NCBI GenBank assembly: GCA_026745465.1
Contig: JACYXH010000406.1
Coordinates: 347,001-411,000 of the forward strand
Length of the DNA stretch: 64,000 nucleotides
Origin: Lota lota
Lineage: Eukaryota; Chordata; Actinopteri; Gadiformes; Lotidae
Reading direction: 5' to 3'
Every line of letters starts with the position of its first letter. Positions within the stretch are counted from its first letter, which is position 1. The notes under the pieces are model-generated. The model was not told where the DNA came from and did not search any database. It worked only from the letters and a program-made list of their open reading frames with translations. The position numbers and the translations under genes are program-made. Positions 1 through 10,770 of the stretch are shown here, piece by piece.

Positions 1-72
1 CTGCAGAGCTACAAGCTAACGCAGTGCCGGCCGTCTCTGACGCTGGGCCCCCGTGTGTCCGCGTGTCCCCAG

Positions 73-1568
73 GTGTTCCTCGCAGGCTACTCCCACGCCT
101 TCCGCTACCGTCCCGGGGGGCAGCACGTGGAGTACCGCGAAGCAAGCCGAACTCCACACGAGGGCGCCCTGGAGTACATCAGCGTGGATTCCCATAAGGG
201 AGCAGGTGAGTGCGGACCGGCCCGGTCCTGGTCGGCTCCTCCGTCATCTTCCCGGTCCCTGTTCCGGAGAAGGTTTGCAGGGTCCCTGTTCCGGAGAAGG
301 TTTGCAGGGTCCCTGTTCCGGAGAAGGTTTGCAGGGTCCCTGTTCCGGAGAAGGTTTGCAGGGTCCCTGTTCCGGAGAAGGTTTGCAGGGTCCCTGTTCC
401 GGAGAAGGTTTGCAGGGTCCCAGTTCATGGGACGCGCCCCACAATAAACTGTTTGAAGCTCTTCCTAGGCTGGGAAGAAGGGCATGAAGGTTATCGCTGA
501 CCCGAATGCCCGGTGTACCGCAAAACAATTTACGTTCCCTTACTTCCTGGGAGCTAGGTCTCTAAACAGCCCCGGAGTGGGACGAATAAGGTCATGACAA
601 GAAGAAATATGGAGTTGTTTTTTTTTTTACAAAGAATTGAACAAAGGTATATCTGAAACTTGTAACGGAAACAGATATCCCTCTACAGGAAGTCTGGCCC
701 TCTCACCACTAAACCCATTTGACTGAGTCTGTGGCACACAGCGTTGTTGCGTAATCAAGCACCCATGCGTTGCAGTGTCACTGGAAGGACCTCGATCTAC
801 ATCCTTTAGTCCTTGGTCTGCATGCGTCTCATGAACCAGCGGCGTTTCCTGTGCTTGTCTCCCCCAGGTCCGTGCCAACGCAGCGACCTGCAGAGTCTGG
901 GCTACTGCATGCTGCACTGGCTCACCGGCACGCTGCCCTGGGCCGCCCTCACCGACCCACAGCAGATCGGCACGGAGAAGCAACGGTGAGAGCCTCGTCC
1001 CACACCACAGAGCGCTGCGGCCACGCTCCCTCCGGGGTGGCGGGAAATCGCTGACACGCTCTGTATCACATGAATTCAATTAACCCTTTGTTTGATGCAT
1101 CTGGGATATTAAGATGGAAGGGTTTTGGTTCAACACACGTTGCTTGTTGATTTGAAATAGGAAATGTTACTCAGTTACGTAAGTCATTAAAACACAACAA
1201 ACTAAACTCACCTCTCAGGTTCATGGAGGATGTTCCTGCTCTGTTGAGCAGCTGCTTTGGGAAGAAAAGAGTTTCCAGTAAGTGAAACCTATTTTATTTG
1301 TTATGGTAAACGAATATACAGGTTAATGACCTTTTGTTGGTAAGTGTGTGCGTGTCTGTAATGGTGTGTAATGGTGCGTGTGTGTTTGTGCGTGTGTGTA
1401 ATGGTGCATACGTGTTTGTGTCATGGCGCAGGTGCATTGCAGCATTATTTAACAAGGGTGATGGCTCTGGGATATGCGGACGCACCTGACTACACAGCCC
1501 TGCATGCTGGCCTTCATGACGCCTTGCTGCAGCTAGGGGGCGCCCTTGAGCAGCCGCTCAGCTTCTAG
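73..1568 (+). CDS. vrk3: VRK3 (serine/threonine-protein kinase VRK3), C-terminal exons only
   Basis: Four exons are visible: 73-205, 868-985, 1219-1277 and 1432-1568 (TAG stop). All have AG/GT borders and consistent phase; upstream exons lie outside the window. The product reads [23 protein letters not shown]-type sequence, then a [12 protein letters not shown] segment, then [17 protein letters not shown] and a short tail ending EQPLSF. This is the C-lobe of the vaccinia-related kinase family. The basic residues after SVDSHKG and the direct run into [11 protein letters not shown] fit VRK3 better than VRK1 or VRK2. VRK3 is known as a nuclear pseudokinase scaffold that activates the phosphatase VHR against ERK; the diagnostic N-lobe and catalytic loop are not in the window, so kinase status cannot be judged here. 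The intron after the first exon holds a 27-bp minisatellite, and the last acceptor is preceded by a TG-rich tract instead of a pyrimidine tract. Confidence 0.85.
250..420. repeat. 27-bp minisatellite in VRK3 intron
   Basis: About six near-identical 27-bp copies (core gtccctgttccggagaag) start some 45 bases downstream of the donor at 206. The unit is a multiple of three, so several frames stay open across it, but the host is an intron. Confidence 0.9.
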
Positions 1569-3936
1569 TCTGAGTGGCTGCTGACGGAGAACGGGTTCAG
1601 GACGCGACGTGACTATTAAACCGGTCTCTTTATTTTATTTTTAGGAAAGGCACAGAATGACTTTTAAACGAATTCAGGTTTTACAGTGAAGTTGAATTTA
1701 ATATGTAGCAATGTGTGCGTAATGCTGTGTCCTTTTACCAGTTGAATATGTTTTTACCAGATTGACTACTATCTAGTTTCATACGCTTTTCAAATGTGTT
1801 TTGCCACTGTTGTTGTTCGCAATGCACTGTCGTTTATAAAGAAATCATCTTGGAAAGGGTGACACATTGTGAGTTATTGAGAATTTAGTTAAATGTTTGA
1901 GCCGTAGATAAGCTAAAGTAGGGTTAGGGTTCCGTCCTACAAATGTAGGATGGAAACCACACATCGTGTTGGGTGCTTTACTGTGCGCACTTTGAGGTGC
2001 ATTCACTCAAAGAAATACATTTTTAAAGTGCTGAATATCGTCAAAATGTTATTCATATTAAATACAAGTTAAATGTGTCTAGCTCCGCACTATAGGATCA
2101 GATCTAAAGCCACCATATACACCACGCAGGAGATTTGCTCAAGAGCTAACGATCACTTAATAAAGGAATCATGCTCGAGCCTCGAGGCCTTCGTGTCGTG
2201 ACCTCTATTGACCACGGGAGGGCGCCAATGTTTCAGGTCATTTCACGTTTCATGCGCAGCATACAAACAAAAACGCACTTTCATTTGTTTTAAGAAATCT
2301 TTATATTTTTAAACAAACATTATATTGACATTTAAAACCATATACACGTTTCTTTTACTATGAAAATGTAAATCTCATGTTTGCATTTCAGAAAATAAAC
2401 CAGCTTCTTTGCCTTGCATTTCAGAAAATAAACATCCTCTTTCCTAAGTTCCCGCTTGCCTTTTCATTTGTGGTATTACCCAGGGGCAATCTTGCTTTTA
2501 GTGAGTAGCTTTTAGTCAGCCCAGGCACTTTCAAAATGAAGAGCACATAAATGTGTGCATAAAAGGCTTAAAGATGATCAACTTCTCACCAAATGTAGCC
2601 TAGTGTAGATCCTCAGAAGGTTCTGCTGAGGTCCGTTTGAATCTCTTAAAGCCCCCAACTACACACTTTCATTTGGACACGCGTTGGCAGTGTAAGAGAA
2701 CTAAACATGCAGGTTCAGTTGGAGTATTTTCCAGAAGGCAAACTGCCTTCTGTACGCCAACATATTGCACCCAAAGTGTATTTCAACAGTTATAGTGGCT
2801 TTTGTGAAATTAGATTTCCAGCAGAGCTTATTAGCACGTCCCATCCTTGCACATGATAGCGCCCTACTGAGCAGGCCTAACCTCTGCAACACAACCACGC
2901 CAGGCTTGAATGAAGCGGGGGGAAACACTACTTCAGCTGTGGAATACTTGTCAACCCTGGGGAGCATCCAGGTGTGTATGGTCTCCGCTGCCCCACAGCA
3001 GACTGGAAAGGGCTTGGGTTCAGGACTGAGTCCCACAACTGATTGCATTTCCGTGCCGCTGTACGTCACGCGGACACGAGTCCCAACAAACAGATGTTCA
3101 TTGTGTTGGCGTTCAGGCTGCGCATTAGCGCTCCGATGAGGTCTGTATCCACCCCACCCCCCCAACACTCGCATCACCGTGTTGAGATGGACTGAAGGAA
3201 CGCGGCGCCGATGATATACAGGACAGCGTGGAGGGGCAGACTTTGGTTCAGTGGTTGTTTTGAAAAGACATCAGTCGGCAGCTGCTCCTGATCCAACGGG
3301 CTCCTTCAGTGGAACCTTCTGGGATGCTTCTGGGATGCTCGTAAGGTCGGGAGCGTTCTAGTGATCGGTCCGCGGGGGGCACACCAAGGGGATGAAACAC
3401 TGTAGTGGGGGGGGGGGGCAGTCCTCCACCGTAGAAGACTGACGAGTTGACGACATGTCAGTGGACATCCACGACAGCAGCCTGGCTTCTCCGCCGCGGG
3501 GCCAGCTCAAAGTAGCGTGTCTGACCATAAACAGCGTGACCGCCTCAAGACTGCAGCAACCACACAGAGACACACTTGTGAGTTTTCAAATTAAAAGCGT
3601 CAAGCCATATTTTGCGTTAGCACAGAACAGCATAGAAATGTGTGGGTGACGGCAAGACTGCGAGGGAATCTAATTTTCTTCTAAATCATAATCAGGATTC
3701 ATAACACAACCCCCACATTCTAGCGATGTTGGTTGGCCCCAGGCAGTTCATTTCGCGTCTGCACATCCTCCAAGGCAGAGTTTGGTTGTCATAACAGTAT
3801 CTCCTGGATACCATTGATCCAGCAGTGTCACACTGGGATTATATATATATATTTATATATATATATATTTATTTATATATATATAAATTGGCAAATCTAG
3901 GCAGGGAAGGAGGAACATCGATGGTCCACCATGCTG
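1569..3936. other. Intergenic interval between convergent VRK3 and RIPOR1
   Basis: This holds the VRK3 3' UTR (candidate AATAAA at 2159-2164) and, from the right, RIPOR1 3' UTR. Open frames on both strands around 2700-3180 overlap each other and resemble nothing I know. I see none of the C-terminal HEAT/armadillo-like exons of RIPOR1 here, although this is the only place they could be. A (TA)n/TTTA-rich block lies at 3841-3885 and gives an AATAAA-type signal on the minus strand about 70 bases after the RIPOR1 stop. Confidence 0.5.
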
Positions 3937-6900
3937 TTATGAGTCAGTGTCGGCCATATTGCTGGTGGTCGAAGGACAACCCTGCTTCCCATTGGACTCC
4001 TCTGAGAAAAAACAAACAGCAACTGTCAACCTTGTTGAAACTCAAACGAATGTTTGGTTTTGTTTTCCTTTGAACTCCTGCTGGAGCTCCTTACCCTCCT
4101 CCTGGTCATGATCGACCGCCGGCCCCAGCGTCTCCACGTCACACGCCTCCTGCAGGCTCTCCGCACTCGAACCCTGAGTCACCATGAATAGAAAGCCTTG
4201 TTTACGCTTCCTCAACACTTCATCAAACGCACGGCGCTAGCACCCGGCGCTAGCACCCGGCGCTAGCACCCGGCGCTAGCACCCGGCGCTAGCACCCGGC
4301 GCTAGCACCCGGCGCTAGCACCCGGCGCTAGCACCCGGCGCTAGCACCCGGCGCTAGCGGGGATTGATGGCTTCATTTAGTTAATCCATTCTCTGTTTAC
4401 CTGCGATAAGTAGCAACAGTCTTCATCTGAATTGCGGAAGCCTTCCGGAGCCTCCATGAGGATGTCTAGCGCCGCCCCCTCCCCCTCCTGGGGGTCATCG
4501 CTATAGAAACAGGAACAAGGCACGGATGACTAACCAGTGTGCAGCGCTACACGGATACATACACTACATAGCAACGGTTGCCTTTTTTCCTTATTTGGCT
4601 GTGATTACGTAACGCGTTTGTCTGGAGACATGTTGAGGAACATGAGGGGTTTGTCCCTGTTTGGCTCCATAAGGACATGGCTGTACACACATCTGGCCCT
4701 GTCGCGTAACTTTGCTGAGATAAGCGAGTACTGACCTGTCACCACTGTAAATCTTCTCCACACCCACTTCCTGTTCCTTTACAGCCTCTTCCACAAAGTC
4801 ACGTTCACTTTCGCCCGCCTTCTCCTCTCCCTCTGATTTGTCTTCTTCCTCCTGCCCCTTCTGCTCCTCATCTACATCTTCGTCTTCGTCAAGGTCCGAA
4901 CAGTTGAGAAAGTCGAAGCTTTCGAGGGCCGTTTCTACTTCCTGGGTGAAGCTGGAGGAACTGGTCCAGCGGACCTGGGGAGAGAGCTTTTATTTGGACC
5001 CGTTTCTTTTCCTATGAAGGAGAACACCACAAACCCAAACAACCCACACACACACACACACATCCTGACATCCGGGTCCACGCTCACCCTCTGTGTCTCC
5101 TCAGAACCCTTCGACTCCTGCTGGTGTTCCTCAGAACTCTGGTCCACCAACCCCTCCGGCCCCGTGGTCCCGCCCTCTCTGGGCTGGGTGGAGGCGGTAC
5201 CCTCCGGCCCCGTAGGTCCCGCCCTCTCTGGGCTGGGTGGAGGCGGTACCCTCCGGCCCCGTGGTCCCGCCCTCTCTGGGCTGGGTGGAGGCGGTACCCT
5301 CCGGCCCCGTAGTCCCGCCCTCTGTGGGCTGGGTGGAGGCGGTACCCTCCGGCCCCGTGGTCCCGCCCTCTCTGGGCTGGGTGGAGGCGGTACCCTCCGG
5401 CCCCGTAGTCCCGCCCTCTCTGGGCTGGGTGGAGGCGGTACCCCCCGGCCCCGTAGTCCCGCCCTCTGTGGGCTGGGTGGAGGCGGTACCCTCCGGCCCC
5501 GTGGTCCCGCCCTCTGTGGGCTGGGTGGAGGCGGTACCCTCCGGCCCCGTAGTCCCGCCCTCTGTGGGCTGGGTGGAGGCGGGACCCTCCGGCCCCGTAG
5601 TCCCGCCCTCTGTGGGCTGGGTGGAGGCGGGACCCCGTGGCGGTGTGTCCCGGTGCGCACCCTGGCTCCCCTCCTGGCTGGAGACGCTCTCTTCAGACGT
5701 GTCGCACTCAGCCAGCGCCGAGGCGTCGCCCGGCTCCTCCGGCAGCGGGGCGTTCTGCGAGAAGACGCTGGGGTACGACGTGCTGCGGGGTTTGGCGGCC
5801 TCGGCGCGCTCCACCGACTGGCCGCGGGCGCCCCCCCCGATGTGGCTGTCCGACTTGGCGCCCTGCAGGTGGCCGTTGGGCACCGAGAAGCTCCGGGCGC
5901 CCAGCATCTGGGTGAACCCCGCCTCCGCCCCCGCCTCCTCTGGCTCGTCCTCCCCCTGATTGGACGAGAGCGACGGCGTGGAGGTGCTGGATTGGCGGGG
6001 GGCGAAGGACAGCTGTCTGGGGGGCGGGGCGTGGTGGGCCAGCCGCTGGGCGTGGTGGGCCAGGGCGGGGCTGGACGAGTCGTCGGAGGACTCCGAGGAG
6101 GTGGACCACACGGTGCCGTTGTCCAGCTCGCCCTGGCGCTTCAGGAGAGACTACAGGGGGAACAGAGAGGGAACGGTGAGCGCAGAGGGGGGCCTGGGGA
6201 CGGCTAGAGGGCCGAATCATAGATCGTTGGATTACATGTCTCCGTGACCGAGCGCGATAGTTTCCACGTCGAGATGATTCGATTAGGCCCAGGAAACGAG
6301 AGATCGCTGAACTGCAGCTCGGCCCGCTACTCAAATGCAATGCCTCACGTGGCGCTCCTCATCGCTCCTCATCGCTCCTCATCGCTCCTTATCGCTCCTC
6401 ATCGCTCCTTATCGCTCCTCATCGCTCCGTATCGCTCCTTATCGCTCCTCATCGCTCCTTATCGCTCCTCATCGCTCCTCATCGCTCCTTATCGCTCCTT
6501 ATCGCTCCTCATCGCTCCTTATCGCTCGAGAAGACGGGACCGTTTCACGCGACAGAATACCGGGTCCAAACATCGCCTCTTTCTACGTCAACAAAATGAA
6601 GACGAGGGACGAAGACACCGAGGACGTTTTCCAAACTCAACACCAACAGTGGATTAAAAGACGTCTGCGTTGTCCCTTGACTGGAGAAAACTGTATCATG
6701 TGAATAAATCAACATTTACCAAGATTTGGTTACTAAACCAAATCTTGGTAAAGGTTCAGCTTTACTGGACTAGGATTATCCTTTGAAAGGTTCCCGCCCC
6801 TACCCGCTACGTTAGTAAGGTGCTAGCCTAAATGCTACGTCCTTCCACCACAACTACATGCCAACACACCCATGATGAACGGGCCAATCGGGAAGCTGCG

Positions 6901-8762
6901 TGGACGAAGGTAGACCGCGTGGTTTCTCTCCCCGCCACGGCGGCGGCGCCATCCCATCAGGAGCTCCCCAGTCGGGTGTGGGGGAGACACTGGGACCACT
7001 ACTTGACCACTATCAGACAGCTACAAGGACTGCAGCTGTGCTCAAACATACCGCTACCGCCGCTGCTACTGTTAGCTAGCCCATTCTCTCGCAGGCGGCC
7101 GCACGCGCTCCGTACTACTCTACCCACACACCCCTCCCACGCACCGGGGCCCCCGCTGCAGAGCCGGCCGCCAGGGACCTCCTGGAACACAACAAGCCGG
7201 GACATTAAGGCAGTCGGGACGCTAAGGGACCCGGGACGCTAAGGGAGTCGGGACGCTAAGGGAGTCGGGACGCTAAGGGAGTGGGGACGCTAAGGGAGTG
7301 GGGACGCTAAGGGAGTCGGGACACTAAGGGAGTCGGGACGTTAAGGCAGTCGGGACGTTAAGGGAGTGGGGACGTTAAGGGACCCGGGACGCTAAGGGAG
7401 TGGGGACGTTAAGGGAGTGGGGACGCTAAGGGAGTCGGGACGTTAAGGGAGTCGGGACGCTAAGGGAGTGGGGACGCTAAGGGAGTCGGGACGTTAAGGG
7501 AGTGGGGACGTTAAGGGAGTGGGGACGTTAAGGGAGTGGGGACGCTAAGGGAGTCGGGACGTTAAGGGAGTGGGGACGTTAAGGGAGTGGGGACGTTAAG
7601 GGAGTCGGGAAGCTAAGGGAGTCGGGACGCTAAGGCAGTCGGGACGCTAAGGCAGTCGGGACGCTAAGGGACCCGGGACGTTAAGGGAGTGGGGACGTTA
7701 AGGGACCCGGACGCTAAGGGAGTCGGGACGTTAAGGGAGTGAGGACGTTAAAGCAGTCGGGACGTTAAGGGAGTCGGGACACTAAGGGAGTCGGGACGTT
7801 AAGGGAGTCAGGAAGCTAAGGGAGGGAGGCTGGATGAAGGAAGGAAGAGGAATGCGAAGCGCTTGTTGTTGTGGCAGTGTGTGTGCGAGTGGCAGGGGGG
7901 AGCGCTGAGAGGATTATGTTCACTCACGTAGAACACCTGCTCTCGCATGGAGGGCGTGTCAGGAGGACTCTGATTGGATAAGAGCCGCTTGGTCACCGTG
8001 CTGGCAGAAGACACCTGGTCGTCCTTATCGAAAGGACTGGGAGACAAAATCAGACAACGATCATTTTAAACCTCGCCGGTCATGAACCCTCGGAGACGGA
8101 CCCAGACAGGGCTGAGGGACGACCTCTCACCTCCAGGTCACCTCCAGGTTCAGCTTGACCGTTCCCAGGTCGTTGATGTCCACGGCCAGGGTCTGTGGGA
8201 GGGGGCAGAACAGATCCAGCATCTCACAGGACACGCTGCCCACCACCACATGGTTGGCCAGACTCTTCAGCTCCGTCACCTGGGGGAGAAAACACACACA
8301 CACACACACACACATGTAACGGGGATGGCCTGGTGTGCAGGGCTAGGTGTAGGCCCTGTGTGGGTCTGTGTGCATGGAAGGCCATGGCCGTCCATATGTG
8401 TGTGTATAAGCATTGTATTATTTATCAAGCCATATGGCCGACCACATCAATCATTCAACTGGCCCTGGCAGGGTCCATCGGGCGGCGTAACGCTGGCTGG
8501 TGAACACAACATCACACTTACTTTGATGGACAAGAGCTCGGCGACCAGGGGCAGGAAGATGTAGTCCTCGCTGTCCCACACCTGCTTGCTGCTCACTTCC
8601 ACACGGCCTCTCATGCGCCAGCGCTGCCTGCCGTACCGCATCAGCACCTGGAGGGGAACCATCAACCCTTAACCTCCCGACAGGACCAACACTGTGTGAC
8701 TGTGTGTGTGTGTGTGTGTGTACATGTGGTTGTTAGAGAGTGTGTACAATGAGTTCATGTGT

Positions 8763-8813
<51 letters not shown>

Positions 8814-10524
8814 GTACACAATGTGTTGCCTAACCTCGTACTGGTCCCCAGCACACAGCCGTGCGAACCCGGCGAGACCTGCAAGGCATTAGCAGGGGAA
8901 TGAGTTAGCGGTTAGCGGTTCGAACGGGGAATCTGCTCGTGGCAGCGGAGACGGTGCGCGCCAAAGCATGACTCACCTTTCATCTTGATGTGAAACTCTC
9001 CCATCTGGCTCTCCAGATCGCTCTCCAGCGAACACATGTGCTAGAACAGAAACCAGAAACCAGGGGAAGGGTGGAGGGGGGGGGGGAAGGGTGGAGCAGG
9101 CGGTGGGGTGAGGGGTGGATTAGGGAGAAAGGCATCATTAATATGAACGCCCCGAAACACCCACATCGGGGGGGGGGGGGGGGGGGGGCGGCTAACCGCG
9201 GGGGGGCCAGCTGAGCCTACCTCAGTGCACTCCCTGAAGCCCTTGTTGGCCTCGCTCAGGCTCTCCCGCGCCTCGCGGCTCCCGGTGGCCGAGTTGAACG
9301 CGGCCACCATCTTGCTGGCGCCGTCCCTCACCCTCCGCTGGATGCAGTAGGCGTCGTACAGCTCCTCCACCTGAAACACCGCCCGCGCAGACGCAGAAGC
9401 TAGCGTCAACGCGCGTGGACAGCGGGGCGGTGGAACGCCATCGCCCCACGGTAGTCGTGTTTCACCGCCCTGCGGGGGTCTGGGTACGTTTGTGGCCTCG
9501 GGGGGGGGGGGGGGGAACGGGGGGGGGGGGGGGGGGGGGGGGATGAGTGCACGCACCTTGCTGAGATGGAACTCCAGGCGCCGCATGAATCGCTCTATGG
9601 CTTTCACTTGCTGCAGAACAAAGAGAAACTCGATGAAGCCAGTGGAAACACACTTACTCCCACTGCTTATTCCCAGCAGGTTCAACACGCGTTGTCTACT
9701 GGCTGTGGAGGAAGCCTTACCTTATCTTGTTCATACAGAGACCCCTACAGAGAGAGATGACACGGGTAGAAAGTTAGCACCACAAAGCATCAGAACACGA
9801 CAGACCCAGCAGGCTGCTGTGCTGCAGTCTGAGCGGCAGGATGATACTGGGGTGTGCATGAAGGCCTCTCACCAAACGACCGTTCCTCTTGTTCTCTCGG
9901 ATCTGCTGACCCAGGCTGTCCAGCTCCAGCTGATGGACCTGCAGGTAGGACCTGAGGACCAACACAGCGCCCGTTACAGAGCAGCTTCCACCAGTCTGCA
10001 ATCACTGGCTGTTGGGGCTGAACAGTCCAGTGGTTAGCCAGTCTACCTGTAGTGGTTAGCCAGTCTACCTGTAGTGGTTAGCCTGTCTACCTGCAGTGGT
10101 TAGCCAGTCTACCTGTAGTGGTTAGCCTGTCTACCTGCAGTGGTTAGCCAGTCTACCTGTAGTGGTTAGCCAGTCTACCTGCAGTGGTTAGCCAGTCTAC
10201 CTGCAGTGGTTAGCCAGTCTACCTGCAGTGGTTAGCCAGTCTACCTGTAGTGGTTAGCCAGTCTACCTGTAGTGGTTAGCCAGTCTACCTGTAGTGGTTA
10301 GCCAGTCTACCTGTAGTGGTTAGCGTAAAGCCTCTACTACTAAATAGTTAATAGTAGTTACCATGCAGACCCAGGACCAGAGTCTGGGCTTGGGTGTGTG
10401 TGTGTTTGTGGGTGAGTGGAGGTGGGTGGGGGTGTGTGTGTTTGTGGGTGAGTGGAGGTGGGTAGGTGTGTGTGTGTGTGTGTGTGTGTGGAGGTGGGTA
10501 GGTGTGTGTGTGTGTGTGTGTGTG

Positions 10525-10574
<50 letters not shown>

Positions 10575-10770
10575 TGGGTGAGTGGAGGTGGGTAGGTGTG
10601 TGTGTGTGTGTGTTTGTGGGTGAGTGGAGGTGGGTGTGGACTCACTGCAGGCCTCTTCGTAGGGCAGCGTAGACCTCATCCAGCCTCTCGGGCTGGGGGG
10701 TCTTGGCTGGGGGGTTCTTGGTGGAGCCGGTGAACATCCTGCGTTCCTCTGTAGCTCTGACAGGGACCAT
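3937..10770 (-). CDS. ripor1: RIPOR1-like (FAM65A) Rho-interacting polarity regulator, C-terminally short form
   Basis: Exons read on the minus strand: 10776-10646, 9951-9873, 9744-9721, 9610-9557, 9370-9221, 9040-8977, 8878-8835, 8647-8522, 8279-8131, 8036-7928, 6150-5088, 4974-4736, 4500-4401, 4173-4095, 4001-3937 (TAA). Landmarks typical of RIPOR1 are [122 protein letters not shown] and ALESFDFLN followed by an acidic run. RIPOR proteins bind Rho GTPases and control polarity and Golgi/centrosome orientation. Start is uncertain: ATG at 10770 or 10737; upstream exons were not proven. The large exon 5088-6150 contains a 48-bp coding repeat with a one-base insertion that breaks the frame, yet downstream exon phases fit the uninterrupted frame. 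Expected length without the extra base is about 820 residues. The C-terminal HEAT-like region of mammalian RIPOR1 is absent. Confidence 0.88.
4236..4358. repeat. 13-bp minisatellite in RIPOR1 intron
   Basis: About nine perfect copies of cacccggcgctag lie in the intron between exons 4500-4401 and 4173-4095. The NheI-like core gctagc is self-complementary. Confidence 0.9.
5150..5640 (-). repeat. 48-bp coding minisatellite in RIPOR1 with one 49-bp unit
   Basis: Ten units encode, on the minus strand, 16-residue repeats of the type [16 protein letters not shown] with R/T variation. Every unit is 48 bp except the one at about 5200-5248, where cgtaggtccc (5211-5220) replaces cgtggtccc or cgtagtccc. 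The extra base shifts the frame and gives a stop near 5131, whereas the other frame continues to the donor at 5087. Confidence 0.92.
6355..6527. repeat. 10-bp minisatellite in RIPOR1 intron
   Basis: About 17 copies of cgctcctcat/cgctccttat lie close to the acceptor of the large RIPOR1 exon (minus strand), in the same intron as the 17-bp array at 7213-7825. Confidence 0.9.
6715..6752. repeat. Perfect 17-bp inverted repeat with 4-base loop
   Basis: TTTACCAAGATTTGGTT at 6715-6731 is followed by acta and then the exact reverse complement at 6736-6752. It sits within a RIPOR1 intron; no target-site duplication or transposase was recognised. Confidence 0.9.
7213..7825. repeat. 17-bp minisatellite in RIPOR1 intron
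   Basis: About 36 copies of gggacgctaagggagtc with variants gttaagg and gtgggg lie between RIPOR1 exons 8036-7928 and 6150-5088. It begins about 100 bases from the donor at 7927 and does not include it. Confidence 0.92.
8701..8817. repeat. (GT)n microsatellites, RIPOR1 intron
   Basis: Two GT blocks, about 8701-8721 and 8761-8817. On the RIPOR1 sense strand these are (CA)n, lying just downstream of the donor of exon 8878-8835. Confidence 0.9.
10026..10326. repeat. 22-bp minisatellite in RIPOR1 intron
   Basis: About 13 copies with core gtggttagccagtctacctg. On the sense (minus) strand each carries CAGGTAGAC, which resembles a 5' splice site, but the array lies inside the intron and not at an exon border. 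Confidence 0.9.
10388..10640. repeat. GT-rich composite microsatellite, RIPOR1 intron
   Basis: GT runs are mixed with gtgggtgagtggaggtgg motifs, directly next to the donor of exon 10776-10646. On the sense strand it is (CA)n. Confidence 0.9.

Noticed and set aside
2701-3177. 158-residue minus-strand frame and overlapping 124-residue plus-strand frame
   Set aside because: No splice support, no familiar motif, and the two frames oppose each other; probably 3' UTR or intergenic.
5014-6207. 397-residue plus-strand frame over the 48-bp repeat
   Set aside because: It is the antisense of the RIPOR1 exon, whose minus-strand frame has the family motifs and splice sites.
7213-7825. Telomere-like or origin-like repeat (ttaaggg motifs)
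   Set aside because: The 17-bp unit contains ttaaggg by chance and is not a TTAGGG array.
10026-10326. Further donor-copy array (CAGGTAGAC on the RIPOR1 sense strand)
   Set aside because: The array lies in mid-intron and does not match the adjoining exon end.
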